Assembly (NCBI RefSeq): GCF_016917755.1 | Contig: NZ_CP070326.1 | Span: 3,658,001-3,722,000 of the forward strand | Origin: Streptomyces noursei | Lineage (GTDB): Bacteria > Actinomycetota > Actinomycetes > Streptomycetales > Streptomycetaceae | Direction: 5' to 3' | DNA: 64,000 bases | Shown: positions 51,004 through 62,243 of the stretch, piece after piece | Layout: the number at the start of each line of letters is the position of its first letter | How positions within the stretch are numbered: position 1 is the stretch's first letter | The notes under the pieces: generated by a model | What the model was told of the DNA's origin: nothing | Databases searched by the model: none | Seen by the model: the letters and a program-made list of their open reading frames with translations, nothing else | Program-made: the position numbers and the translations under genes

Positions 51004-51792
51004 CTACCCTGCTATCCCGCCACCGCCGCCCTTCCCCCAACGGGACGGCTCCCGTCGCGGGCTCTTCTCCCACGGATACGTCGGCCGGGTGTGGGGATCC
51101 TGCGCGGTGATCGCAGGCGCCTCGTCCTCCACCGGACCCCGGGAATGCCCCTTCCCGCCCGCGCCCGAACCGGCCCCGGGTTCCCCGGCCGCGCCCGCCG
51201 CGCCCGCCGCCCCCGTCTGCTCCCGCTCGTGCTCCCGGCCCACCGGGGCGTCCGTCCAGTGCCGCAAGGCCCCCGCCTCCACGTCGATCTGGTCGCTCAG
51301 GGCGGCCAGATCGTCTTCGGCGAACTTGCGGGCCCGGTCGCGGGCGGCCCAGCGCAGCGACTCGGCGGAGTGCGTGATCCGCGCCAGCCGCTCCCGGAGC
51401 TCGGGGAGGCGGTCCGCGATGCTGGCCTTGCTGGGCTCGCTCTCCAGGCGGCGGAGGTCGTCGTCCAGCTCCCGGCCGTGCGCGCTGAGGCGTTCGAAGA
51501 GCCGGACCGCCTCGTCGAGCGAGGCGTCGTCGCAGGAGCCGGTCCGCAGGACCTCCTGGGTGGCCCGCATGGACGTGCGCAGCGAGAGCCGCAGTTGGGC
51601 CAGTTCGCCGACGACTCCGGGCTGGGTGAACTGCCGGGCCCGCAGGGTGGTGTCCTCGACCGTCCGTCGGGCCTGGGCGACCTTGCGGTCGACCCCGCGC
51701 TTGGCTGCCTGGACCGCCCTGACCGTGAGGAACACCCCGGCGACGACGAACAGCACGAAGAGCAACCCGAAGATGGCGACCGCGACTTCCAT
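51004..51792 (-). CDS. Membrane-anchored coiled-coil protein, unknown function
   Basis: 262 residues from ATG 51792, GGGGAG 5 bases upstream. One N-terminal membrane segment (VAIFGLLFVLFVVAGVFL, residues ~4-25), then a long charged helical region (~30-180) that should form a coiled coil, then an Ala/Gly-rich disordered tail ending in a basic stretch. Cytoplasmic orientation is likely. No family recognised; the longer frame from 51933 lacks a binding site. Confidence 0.8.
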   Translation of the reverse strand: MEVAVAIFGLLFVLFVVAGVFLTVRAVQAAKRGVDRKVAQARRTVEDTTLRARQFTQPGVVGELAQLRLSLRTSMRATQEVLRTGSCDDASLDEAVRLFERLSAHGRELDDDLRRLESEPSKASIADRLPELRERLARITHSAESLRWAARDRARKFAEDDLAALSDQIDVEAGALRHWTDAPVGREHEREQTGAAGAAGAAGEPGAGSGAGGKGHSRGPVEDEAPAITAQDPHTRPTYPWEKSPRREPSRWGKGGGGGIAG

Positions 51793-52009
51793 GGGCACTC
51801 CCCTGAGGTGTCGGCGGCGCCGGTTCTGTGCCGGCGCCCGTACCTCCACGGTAAACGCGTCGGGCAGGCCAGGGGTTCCAAACGAACCCCCAACCTGCCC
51901 GTAGGGGAAACCACCTATACGCGCGCGGGACACCGCTCCCGCCCACCGATCCGACCCGCAAAAGGCCAGTTCAGAGGCGGTTGCAGTGTGTTCCTGCGGT
52001 CAGGGCCGC

Positions 52010-52048
52010 GGCCGGGTGGGGGCTGCGCAGAGCACCCCTCACCCGGCC
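52010..52048 (-). terminator. Terminator of leuS
   Basis: GGCCGGGTGGGGG (52010-52022) pairs with CCCCTCACCCGGCC (52035-52048), one indel, 18 bases past the stop. Confidence 0.7.
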
Positions 52049-52065
52049 GGCCGGGCGCTTCCTGA

Positions 52066-54963
<2,898 letters not shown>

Positions 54964-55023
54964 CGTCCTCAAAGCTCCATCGATCGTCTCTGCCTGCGGC
55001 TGCTGCGGACACGGTTTCTGCGG

Positions 55024-55052
55024 AAACAAAAATGCCCCTCACTCAGGAGGGG
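55024..55052 (-). terminator. Intrinsic terminator (attenuator) before leuS
   Basis: On the minus strand CCCCTC, a 6-base loop and GAGGGG are followed by CATTTTTGTTT, a rare T-tailed terminator in this GC-rich genome. It lies 61 bases before the leuS ATG and 56 bases after the leader peptide stop, exactly where an attenuator should be. A competing hairpin (CCGACC/GGTCGG) lies between the leader ORF and the terminator. Confidence 0.85.
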
Positions 55053-55107
55053 AAGCCGCGCCGATACCGACCCGGGCGACCACAGCGAAGGGCCCGGTCG
55101 GGACTGA

Positions 55108-55146
55108 TCAGCGCGGCCCGCTAAGCAGAAGGCGTACGGCACACAT
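55108..55146 (-). CDS. leuS leader peptide (leucine attenuator ORF)
   Basis: A 12-codon ORF, MCAVRLLLSGPR, with three Leu codons in a row (CTT CTG CTT). It stands before a T-tailed terminator and leuS. A TACCCT box ends 6 bases before the ATG and there is no Shine-Dalgarno, so it may be leaderless like the leuA leader. Stalling at the Leu codons would favour the upstream hairpin and prevent termination. Inferred from layout. Confidence 0.8.
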   Translation of the reverse strand: MCAVRLLLSGPR

Positions 55147-55287
55147 GGCGCCAGGGTACCGCAGGGCACACAGGGCCCGCGCCCGGGATTCGCCCCGGGC
55201 GCGGGCCCTGCCCCGTTGTCCCCGTCCCCCCGTCGGCGCGCCCATGAGGTCACGGGGCGGCGGAGGAGCGGGGGCGGGGCCCCTGCG

Positions 55288-57246
55288 TCAGGGACGGTAG
55301 GAGCTCACGTATCCGGCGCCCGGGCTGCCGACGCCGGTGACGTCGTCATAGCCGACGGTGGCCTGCAGGGAGCTGTCCTTGCCGAGGCTGCGCAGCGAGG
55401 TGATGGTGCCCTTGGCCGCGTCGACGCCGTTGGCGAAGTCGACCCGGACGACCGCCAGGTCGCGGCCGGCACCCAGCGGGTGGTCGGTCACGTCGTGGTA
55501 GGCGGCGGTGCCGTAGCGCTGGTAGATGGCCGGGTTGGCGAAGCCGATGGCGACGCCGTGCCGGGCCTGCTGGGCCAGCGCCTGGACGCCCGCGATCACC
55601 GGCGCGGCCAGGGAGGTGCCGCCGATGCGGTACTCGTCGTAGCCGAGCTTGCCGTTGGGCAGCGTCTGGGTCTGGCCGACCAGGAAGCCGGTGTTGGGGT
55701 CGGCGACCGCCGAAATGTCCGGAACGGTGCGCATGGCGTTGCCGCCGTTGGCCTTGGCCAGCGCGTCCGGGACGACTCCGCGCTGGTAGAAGGGCTGCGC
55801 GACGGCCTTGCTGGTGCCGCCGCCCGCGCCACCGTTGAAGGCGCCGGGGAAGTCGGTCCAGTCGTTGCCGTCCTTGGAGAGCACCGCCTTCTGGGTGCCC
55901 CAGCCGGTCTCCCACAGGTAGCCGTTGCCCTTGCCGACGGCCAGGGAGGTGCCGCCGACCGCGGTCACCCATGCGGAGTTCGCGGGGGTGTCGACCTGCT
56001 TGGTGCCGGTGTTGGCGACCTCGTCACCGTTGTCGCCGGAGGAGAAGTAGAAGCCGATACCCTCGACCGCGCCGCGCTGGAAGAGCTGGTCGTAGGCGGC
56101 GGCCACGTCCGGGGTCTCGTTGGCCTCGACGTCGCCCCAGGAGTTGGAGACGATGTCGGCCAGGTGCCCGTCCACGACCTTGCCGAGCGAGTCCATCAGG
56201 TCGTCGTCGTTGCAGGAGGCGGCGCCGACGTAGACGATGCCCGCGTCGGGGGCGACCGCGTGCACGGCCTCGACGTCGAGGGTCTCCTCTCCGTACCAGC
56301 CGGCCGCCTTGCAGTCGTCGATGTGCGTGTAGCCCTTCGGCAGGACCTGCGACAGCTGACCCTTGCGGTAGCGGGGGTCGCCGTTGCGGGCGGCGTAGGT
56401 GTCCGCGTCCTTGGCGATGGTCGGCGAGGCGTAGGCGTCGGTGATCGCGACGGTGACGCCCTTGCCGGTCCACTTCTTCGCCTCGTAGGCGGCGCGCAGC
56501 TGCTTGCCGGTGTAGCCCTTGATCGCGTACGGCGCCTTGCCCCCGTAGGCCGACGGCAGGCTCTCGTTGGTCCGCGACCCGTAGTACGTGGAGAACGGCC
56601 CGGAGTTGCGGAAGACGGGGGACGGCGGCGGCAGTTCGGCGGAGTGGTGCCGGGCCAGCCGGGGCGCGTTGTCCAGGCCGGTGACCGTCAGGACCGCGTC
56701 GGAGACGGACGCGGGCGCGGAGGCGGTGGCCGACGGCGCGTGGTACGTGTGGCCGTTCTTGCGGTAGTTGTGCAGGTCGGTGGCGAAGGCCCGCTCGGCG
56801 GCGGCCGCCTCGCCGGTGACCGTGACATAGCGGTCGGTGGTGCCGGTGACCGTCAGGCCGGACTTCTTCAGCCAGGCGGTCACCCTGGCTATCTGGTCCT
56901 GGGTGGCACCGTAGCGGGCGCTCACCTGGGCCGGGCTCAGGTACTTCCCGTACGCGGCGGAGTGCGGGTCGGCGACGGCCTTGGCGTAGTCCGCGAGGCC
57001 CTTGGCGTCCCGGCCGGCCAGGTAGACCCGGGCGTTGACCGCGGTGGAACCGGCGGTGGAGCCCTGGTCAGCCTGCTCGGTGGCCCACCGCGGCTTGGTG
57101 CCCTGCAGTGCGTGCCGGCCCCCGTCGTGGCCCGCGGCGTCGGCGGCCGGTGCACCGAGCGCGAGCGCTCCGGCGACCAGCGGCAGTGCCGCTGCCCAGG
57201 CCAGACCCGCGCGGGCGCGCAGTGATCTGGTGCGGCTTGCTCTCAT
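55288..57246 (-). CDS. Secreted S53 (sedolisin/kumamolisin-like) serine protease
   Basis: 652 residues from ATG 57246, with AGGGGG just upstream. Signal peptide at residues 1 to ~38 (ending near AADA), a prodomain to about residue 215 with the S53 propeptide pattern, then the catalytic domain: E320 and D324 in YGEETLDVEA, the oxyanion region, and Ser545 in GGTSLAAP. The calcium site DVTGVGSP is at the end. An acid-tolerant secreted protease activated by prodomain removal. The AT-richer 57247-57500 upstream probably holds the promoter. Confidence 0.93.
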   Translation of the reverse strand: MRASRTRSLRARAGLAWAAALPLVAGALALGAPAADAAGHDGGRHALQGTKPRWATEQADQGSTAGSTAVNARVYLAGRDAKGLADYAKAVADPHSAAYGKYLSPAQVSARYGATQDQIARVTAWLKKSGLTVTGTTDRYVTVTGEAAAAERAFATDLHNYRKNGHTYHAPSATASAPASVSDAVLTVTGLDNAPRLARHHSAELPPPSPVFRNSGPFSTYYGSRTNESLPSAYGGKAPYAIKGYTGKQLRAAYEAKKWTGKGVTVAITDAYASPTIAKDADTYAARNGDPRYRKGQLSQVLPKGYTHIDDCKAAGWYGEETLDVEAVHAVAPDAGIVYVGAASCNDDDLMDSLGKVVDGHLADIVSNSWGDVEANETPDVAAAYDQLFQRGAVEGIGFYFSSGDNGDEVANTGTKQVDTPANSAWVTAVGGTSLAVGKGNGYLWETGWGTQKAVLSKDGNDWTDFPGAFNGGAGGGTSKAVAQPFYQRGVVPDALAKANGGNAMRTVPDISAVADPNTGFLVGQTQTLPNGKLGYDEYRIGGTSLAAPVIAGVQALAQQARHGVAIGFANPAIYQRYGTAAYHDVTDHPLGAGRDLAVVRVDFANGVDAAKGTITSLRSLGKDSSLQATVGYDDVTGVGSPGAGYVSSYRP

Positions 57247-57550
57247 GTAACCCCCTGCTGTGGCGATGCGGTGCGCTGCGTGGTGACGCCGCGCCGGTGC
57301 GCCGGTGCGCGACACCTCATCAGCGGTGAATGCGTCGGATGTGACGCTCACGCGATTCGCCACTCTTTCGGTGAACCGTTCATGTCAGGGTTATGCGATC
57401 ACCAAGAAGAGCCCAAGGAACCACAAGGAACGAACGGAATCAGTCACGAGGAGCGCACTCAACTCGCCACATCAGACAGGTTGTTGACCGAATATCAGGG
57501 CAACCCAGGAAGATCCGCGTACTGCGGACCTGCCGCCTCAGAATGCACAA

Positions 57551-57585
57551 CAGAGCGGGCCGCCCTTGACGGACGGCCCGCTCTG
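57551..57585 (-). terminator. Terminator after the first tRNA-Ala gene
   Basis: CAGAGCGGGCCG and CGGCCCGCTCTG, perfect 12-base arms, 8 bases beyond the tRNA 3' end. Confidence 0.85.
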
Positions 57586-57592
57586 CATTCTG

Positions 57593-57665
57593 TGGAGCTA
57601 AGGAGAATTGAACTCCTGACCTCCTGCATGCCATGCAGGCGCTCTACCAACTGAGCTATAGCCCC
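57593..57665 (-). tRNA. tRNA-Ala (anticodon GGC)
   Basis: 73 bases: acceptor GGGGCTA/TAGCTCC with one G-T pair, D-arm GCTCAGTTGGTAGAGC, anticodon stem CCTGC/GCAGG with loop ATGGCAT (anticodon GGC, reads GCC), variable loop AGGTC, and T-arm AGGAGTTCAATTCTCCT. Discriminator A; CCA is not encoded. Identical to 60763-60835. Confidence 0.97.
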
Positions 57666-57881
57666 AGGTTTTGTCTCCGCCGCGGTTTCCTTCCGGCTCC
57701 CCGCTGCGGCATCGCCTACATTACACGGACCCCCCGGCCTTCTGCCAAATCGCCCGCCCGCCACCCGGCCACCGCCCCTGGACGAAGCCCTTCGGGCCGC
57801 GGTGCCCCCGCGGGCCCTCCGGCGAGGCCCAAGGTACTGTCGGCGAACCGTGCCCGATTCGTCCCTTGGGAGCCGTACGCC

Positions 57882-59219
57882 GTGACCGCGCTGGATCCAC
57901 ACCGGCCCACCGAGCCCCGCGGCCCACGCCCCGGCGCGGGCGTGATCCGCCGCCACCCGGTGTGCGCAGCGGCGCTGACCTGCCTGGTCTCCTTCACCGC
58001 CTTCTGGATCGCACAGCGGCTGGCGCACGTCTCGATGGTGGACCTGATGGTCTACCGCGCCGAGGGCGAGACCGCCCGCGCCGGCAAGGACCTCTACGAC
58101 ATGGTGGCCACCTCCGCGCGGCTGCCCAACACCTATCCCCCCTTCGCCGCGCTGCTGTTCGTCCCGCTCACCTTCTTCGGCGTCCCGGTGATGCGCACCC
58201 TGGCCACGGCCGGGAACCTCGTCCTGCTCGTCGCCGTCATCCACCTCTCCCTCCGCCTGGTCGGCCGGCCCCGGCGGATGCCCCCGCTCGCCGCGACGCT
58301 GGCGCTCTCCGCCCTGCTGGTGTGGTGCGAGCCGGTCTGGACGACGCTGCGCTACGGCCAGATCAACCTCCTGCTCGCCGTGCTGGTGCTGTGGGACCTG
58401 ACCCGCCGGGACACCAACCGCTGGGCCGGTATCGGCATCGGCATCGCGGCCGGCATCAAGCTGACCCCGGCACTGTTCGCCGTCTTCCTCGCGCTGGCCG
58501 GCGCGGTCCACGCCGTCCGACGGCTGCGCTCCGGCGCCGGCTGGCGCGCCGCCTGGAACCCCTGGCTCCGGCAGGCCGCCGTCGCCACCGGCACGTTCGG
58601 CGCCACAGCCCTCCTCTCCGCGATCGTGCTGCCGCGCGACTCGCACCGCTTCTGGACCGAGATCGTGTTCGCCGCCGACCGGGTCGGCGAGGTGGAGATC
58701 ACCGCGAACCAGTCGCTGCGCGGCGTCCTGGCCCGGCTGCTGCACACCCACGACCCCGGCACCGCCTGGCTCGTCCTGGCCACCGTGGCGGCCGCCGCCG
58801 GGCTGGCGCTGGCCGCCGCGGCACTGCTGCGCGGCGAGCGCGCCTGGGCCACCCTGACCTGCGCGGCCACCGCCCTGCTGATCAGCCCGATCTCCTGGTC
58901 GCACCACTGGGTGTGGAGCGTCCCGATGCTGATCCTGCTGGGCTCCGAGGCGCTGCGGCACTCCGGGGCCGTGGCCCGCCGCTGGTGGACGGTGACCGGG
59001 GTGGTGGGGCTGCTGTTCTGCTCGTTCGCGCTGTGGTGGGTGCCACACCGCTGGCACCAGCACGAGGAACTGCACCAGAACGCCGGGCAGATGCTGCTCT
59101 CCGCGGTCTATCCGCTGGCCGGGCTCACGCTGCTGGTGCTGACCGCGGCCCGACTCCGGCGACCGGCCGGGGCCACCGCGATATCCCAGCCCGAGCCGGA
59201 CTCCGCGTCCACGGCCTAG
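57882..59219 (+). CDS. GT87-family membrane mannosyltransferase
   Basis: 445 residues from GTG 57882, GGGAG 9 bases upstream. About ten hydrophobic segments; the typical GT87 (DUF2029) motifs are VYRAEGETARAGKDLYD, YPPFAALLFVPL, GQINLLLAVLVLWDL, GIAAGIKLTPALF and ISPISWSHHWVW. Homologues such as PimE add alpha-1,2-mannose from polyprenyl-phosphate mannose to phosphatidylinositol mannosides or glycans outside the membrane. Confidence 0.9.
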   Translation: MTALDPHRPTEPRGPRPGAGVIRRHPVCAAALTCLVSFTAFWIAQRLAHVSMVDLMVYRAEGETARAGKDLYDMVATSARLPNTYPPFAALLFVPLTFFGVPVMRTLATAGNLVLLVAVIHLSLRLVGRPRRMPPLAATLALSALLVWCEPVWTTLRYGQINLLLAVLVLWDLTRRDTNRWAGIGIGIAAGIKLTPALFAVFLALAGAVHAVRRLRSGAGWRAAWNPWLRQAAVATGTFGATALLSAIVLPRDSHRFWTEIVFAADRVGEVEITANQSLRGVLARLLHTHDPGTAWLVLATVAAAAGLALAAAALLRGERAWATLTCAATALLISPISWSHHWVWSVPMLILLGSEALRHSGAVARRWWTVTGVVGLLFCSFALWWVPHRWHQHEELHQNAGQMLLSAVYPLAGLTLLVLTAARLRRPAGATAISQPEPDSASTA

Positions 59220-59554
59220 GGTCTGTCCGACGGGTCAGGGTCCCCGCCCGATCCCTCCGGGCCGCACCGCCCGTGGTCGTCACCGTCGTCACCCCGTGGC
59301 CCTCCCCGTGGTCGCTCGCGCGTCGCCGACCGTCGTCATGTCCGCCCCCGTCGCGCCGCCGCCCCCGGCGTGCTGTCGCGGACCCGCCGCCGGCCGTTCC
59401 GGCAGCGGTTCCGAGGCGTGAACGCCCCGCCGTTCCGCGGGAGTTCCGGATCACCGGAAACGATCGAAAGTGCTCGCAATCGCCCAACACGGCTCGAAAG
59501 ATGACCGCTTGGTGAGATTCGGGACCGCCCCGGTCTCACCCGGGGGCGCCCAAC
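59220..59554. other. 335-base gap between convergent genes
   Basis: No gene is seen. A GC hairpin GCCCCGG/CCGGGGGC (59527-59547) can end the minus-strand small gene, and TTCCGG-ATCA-CCGGAA is a perfect 6-base palindrome at about 59446-59461. Confidence 0.5.
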
Positions 59555-59788
59555 TCAGGCCGTGGCGAAGGAATAGAACCGTTTCAGCGTGCAGTGCTCG
59601 TCGAGCAGTCGGCCGTAGATCGGCTCCCCCTCAAGCTCGCGGTAGGTCTCGATGGGGTCGCCCTTTATGACCAGGGCGCGCGCGCATTCCTCGCACCAGT
59701 ACTGGTAGTCGGCGTTGACCGGTTCCATGTCGCGGACGATCGGCGTGCCGCTGCCGCACCAGTCGCACTTCCTGCTGTGGGCGCCCAT
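59555..59788 (-). CDS. Small four-cysteine protein, unknown function
   Basis: 77 residues with CDWC (residues 8-11) and CEEC (32-35), probably binding one zinc, followed by KGDPIETYRELEGEPIYGRL. Codon bias supports a gene. It lies 3 bases after the next zinc-ribbon gene, so both are co-transcribed. Confidence 0.7.
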   Translation of the reverse strand: MGAHSRKCDWCGSGTPIVRDMEPVNADYQYWCEECARALVIKGDPIETYRELEGEPIYGRLLDEHCTLKRFYSFATA

Positions 59789-59791
59789 CCA

Positions 59792-59968
59792 TCAGCTCCA
59801 ACTGTGGCCGCAGGCCGTACAGACGAAGGAAACACCGCCGCTGTCGCCCAGCACCTGCGCGACATGGGAGGAACCGCACGAAGGGCACTGGAAAGCCACG
59901 CCCCCGGTTGCGCACGCGGCGGGCGGGCCGAGCAGGTCGTCGACCTCCCCATGGATGCACGTGGGCAT
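59792..59968 (-). CDS. Zinc-ribbon miniprotein
   Basis: 58 residues from ATG 59968 with GGAGGAGA 7 bases upstream; the longer frame from 60010 is less likely. It has CPSCGSS and CTACGHSW, two CxxC knuckles forming a zinc ribbon, plus two further cysteines near the start. Possibly a regulator or RNA-binding helper; function unknown. Confidence 0.72.
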   Translation of the reverse strand: MPTCIHGEVDDLLGPPAACATGGVAFQCPSCGSSHVAQVLGDSGGVSFVCTACGHSWS

Positions 59969-60719
59969 CGCGATCTCTCCTCCCCTGGCGGCGCCGTCCG
60001 ATTCTGCCACGGACCGACCACCAGGTCAGGTCCGCCCACGGAGCAGCCCGGCCACCCCACCGGGCGCCGCCGCGCCGGCCGGCGCGAGAACACTCCCCCG
60101 CGGCACTCTTGACACCCCGCCCGCGTCTTCCGCCGCCCGACAATCGGGGAAGGACATCCCGAAAGGCGAGCTTGCCGACGGGACCGCCCACGGCCCCAAC
60201 CCCCCGACCGGCAGCACCAGTCCGGGCACGCCCACGCCTGCTCCGCGGCGTTCTCCCCACCCGCGCCCGCGCGCTCGCCCGCAGCCCGACTCCGCCCGCG
60301 ACGCCCTTGTGGCGGCCGTTCGCGAGGCCCCATGTCGCGGCCCGCCCCGCGACCACGACGGGGAGTTCCCGATGCCGGCAGCCCAACTCCGCGGCGCCCA
60401 CGGGCGGCACCGCACGTCGACGGGCCCGCCACAGAGTCCCCGATCGCCCGGCCGGCGCGGGCCGGCGCGGAGTGCGCGCGCCCGCGGGCGGCCGGCCCCT
60501 CCTCGACTGCCCACCCATCCGCGGCCCGCCTCCGGGACCGCGCGGAGTCGGGACGGCAGTGTGCGGGCGAAGGCGGGGGCGGCAGGGCCGGGCGCGAAGA
60601 GCCGCGCATGCCCGTGGGGTGACGTACCCCACAGTCCCGTGGGTGGCGGGGGACTTCCGGCGTGACGCCACACCACGCGCCGGTGAGAGCGGGCCGGGGC
60701 ACCGCATCCGGCCCAACGC
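59969..60719. other. 750-base GC-rich region without a supported gene
   Basis: Several long open frames cross this region on both strands, but their predicted proteins are low-complexity Arg/Pro/Gly/Ala and none has a binding site or a known fold. It separates the zinc-ribbon gene from the second tRNA-Ala and its terminator. It may contain the zinc-ribbon promoter. Confidence 0.6.
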
Positions 60720-60755
60720 GAAGATCCCCACCTCTTGAGGGAGGTGGGGATCTTC
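60720..60755 (-). terminator. Terminator after the second tRNA-Ala gene
   Basis: Perfect 15-base arms GAAGATCCCCACCTC and its complement with a 6-base loop, 7 bases beyond the tRNA 3' end. Confidence 0.9.
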
Positions 60756-60762
60756 CGGGCTG

Positions 60763-60835
60763 TGGAGCTAAGGAGAATTGAACTCCTGACCTCCTGCATG
60801 CCATGCAGGCGCTCTACCAACTGAGCTATAGCCCC
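60763..60835 (-). tRNA. tRNA-Ala (anticodon GGC), second copy
   Basis: Identical over all 73 bases to 57593-57665, with anticodon GGC and no encoded CCA. The immediate flanks are also similar at the 3' side (TCCACA), but the terminators are unrelated. Confidence 0.97.
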
Positions 60836-60951
60836 GGGTCTTGTTCCGTTCCCCCGAGGTTTCCCCCGGCGGCGCCGCGAACAAGATGAACTTTAGCCTG
60901 CGACCTGCCCAGATGTGAAATCCGGTCCGATCGCCCCCGTGCCGGGGGGGC

Positions 60952-61605
60952 TCAGTCGTCGTCACCGAGCACCGGCTCCGGCAGGGTGCCGGCGTTGTGC
61001 TCCAGCAGTCGCCAGCCGCGTGCGCCCTCTCCCAGCACGGACCAGCAGCAGTTCGACAGACCGCCCAGGCCCTCCCAGTGGTGGGCCTCCAGTCCGAGCA
61101 GCCGCCCGATGGTGGTGCGGATGGTGCCGCCGTGGCTGACGACGACCAGGGTGCCGTCGTCGGGCAGCTTGTCGGCGTGGTGCAGGACGACCGGGGCGGC
61201 CCGGTCGGCGACCTCGGTCTCCAGTTCGCCGCCACCGCGGCGCACCGGCTCACCGCGCTTCCACGCGGTGTACTCCTCGCCGTACCGGGCGAGGATCTCG
61301 TCGTGCGTCAGGCCCTGCCAGGCGCCCGCGTAGGTCTCCCGCAGCGCGGCGTCGTGGGAGACGTCCAGTCGCGTCAGAGCGGCCAGCTCGGCCGCTGTCG
61401 TCCTGGCCCGGCGCAGGTCGGACGCGATGATGGCGTCCGGCCGCAGCGCGGCCAGCAGACGGGCGGCCCGGCGGGCCTGGGCGAGACCGGTCTCGGTCAG
61501 CTCGATGTCGGTCGAGCCCTGGAAGCGGCGCTCAAGATTCCAGGCCGTCTGGCCGTGCCGCCACAGGACGACACGGCGGCCCCGACCACCCTTGCTGCCG
61601 TTCAG
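60952..61605 (-). CDS. Histidine phosphatase (phosphoglycerate-mutase-like)
   Basis: 217 residues. The catalytic RHG is in VVLWRHGQTAWNLE, and VVVSHGGTIRTTI carries the second His. No ATG or GTG lies in frame before the RHG motif; CTG 61605 overlaps the rsfS stop (CTGA) with GGAGA just upstream and is taken as the start. It probably hydrolyses small phosphoesters. Co-transcribed with rsfS and the LytR-like gene. Confidence 0.9.
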   Translation of the reverse strand: MNGSKGGRGRRVVLWRHGQTAWNLERRFQGSTDIELTETGLAQARRAARLLAALRPDAIIASDLRRARTTAAELAALTRLDVSHDAALRETYAGAWQGLTHDEILARYGEEYTAWKRGEPVRRGGGELETEVADRAAPVVLHHADKLPDDGTLVVVSHGGTIRTTIGRLLGLEAHHWEGLGGLSNCCWSVLGEGARGWRLLEHNAGTLPEPVLGDDD

Positions 61606-62036
61606 CGCAGGTCTCCGTCCGCGTCGCCTCCGGTGGTCCGGGCGTGCTCCGCGGCCTTGCCGCGGGTGGCCTTGGCCTCCTCGGGGAGGTCGATCTCCGG
61701 GCAGTCCTTCCACAGGCGCTCCAGGGCGTAGAACACCCGCTCCTCGCTGTGCTGGACGTGGACGACGATGTCGACGTAGTCGAGGAGCACCCAGCGGGCC
61801 TCGCGGTCGCCCTCGCGCCGGACCGGCTTGGCGCCGAGGTCCTTGTTGAGGCGTTCCTCGATCTCGTCGACGATCGCCTTGACCTGGCGGTCGCTGGGCG
61901 CGGAGGCCAGCAGGAAGGCGTCGGTGATCGAGAGGACGTCGCTGACGTCGTACGCGATGATGTCGTGCGCGAGCTTGTCGGCCGCCGCCAGGGCGGCGGC
62001 GTTGATGAGCTCGATGGAGCGGTCCGTGGCGGTCAC
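61602..62036 (-). CDS. rsfS: Ribosomal silencing factor RsfS
   Basis: 144 residues from GTG 62036, GGAAAG upstream (VTATDRSIELINAAA). RsfS/DUF143 pattern: AHDIIAYDVSDVLSITDAFL, ASAPSDRQVKAI and LLDYVDIVVHVQHSEERVFY. It binds L14 and blocks subunit joining in starvation. The gene is coupled to the following phosphatase. Confidence 0.96.
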   Translation of the reverse strand: MTATDRSIELINAAALAAADKLAHDIIAYDVSDVLSITDAFLLASAPSDRQVKAIVDEIEERLNKDLGAKPVRREGDREARWVLLDYVDIVVHVQHSEERVFYALERLWKDCPEIDLPEEAKATRGKAAEHARTTGGDADGDLR

Positions 62037-62169
62037 AAGCGGCTTTCCGGGTCGAGGGGGCCGCTCCGGCCGAGACGCAGGACGCGCGGCACAGCCGTGG
62101 CGCACCAGCAGTCCTGGGCAGCCGGATCGGCGGTCAGGTACCCCTCAAGGGTCTCACGGACCGCCGACA

Positions 62170-62200
62170 CTCCCGGCGGGGATTTCCACCCCACCGGGAG
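62170..62200 (-). terminator. Stem-loop between the LytR-like gene and rsfS
   Basis: CTCCCGG-C-GGGG (62170-62181) pairs with CCCC-A-CCGGGAG (62189-62200), only the central pair mismatched, 7-base loop. It lies in the 208-base gap, so it may be a terminator or partly separate expression of the two genes. Confidence 0.6.
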
Positions 62201-62243
62201 GTACCGGCATCCTGCCTGGTCAGACCCACGGTCCGCCGTCCGG

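Noticed and set aside
54964-55146. T-box riboswitch before leuS
   Set aside because: No T-box stem I or conserved T-box sequence; the Leu-codon ORF with terminator explains the layout better.
59631-60731. 366-codon minus-strand frame in the 750-base gap
   Set aside because: Random Arg/Gly-rich composition, overlaps the two zinc-ribbon genes in another frame, no start signal.
57593-60835. tRNA-bounded integrated element
   Set aside because: No integrase, excisionase or composition change between the two tRNA genes.
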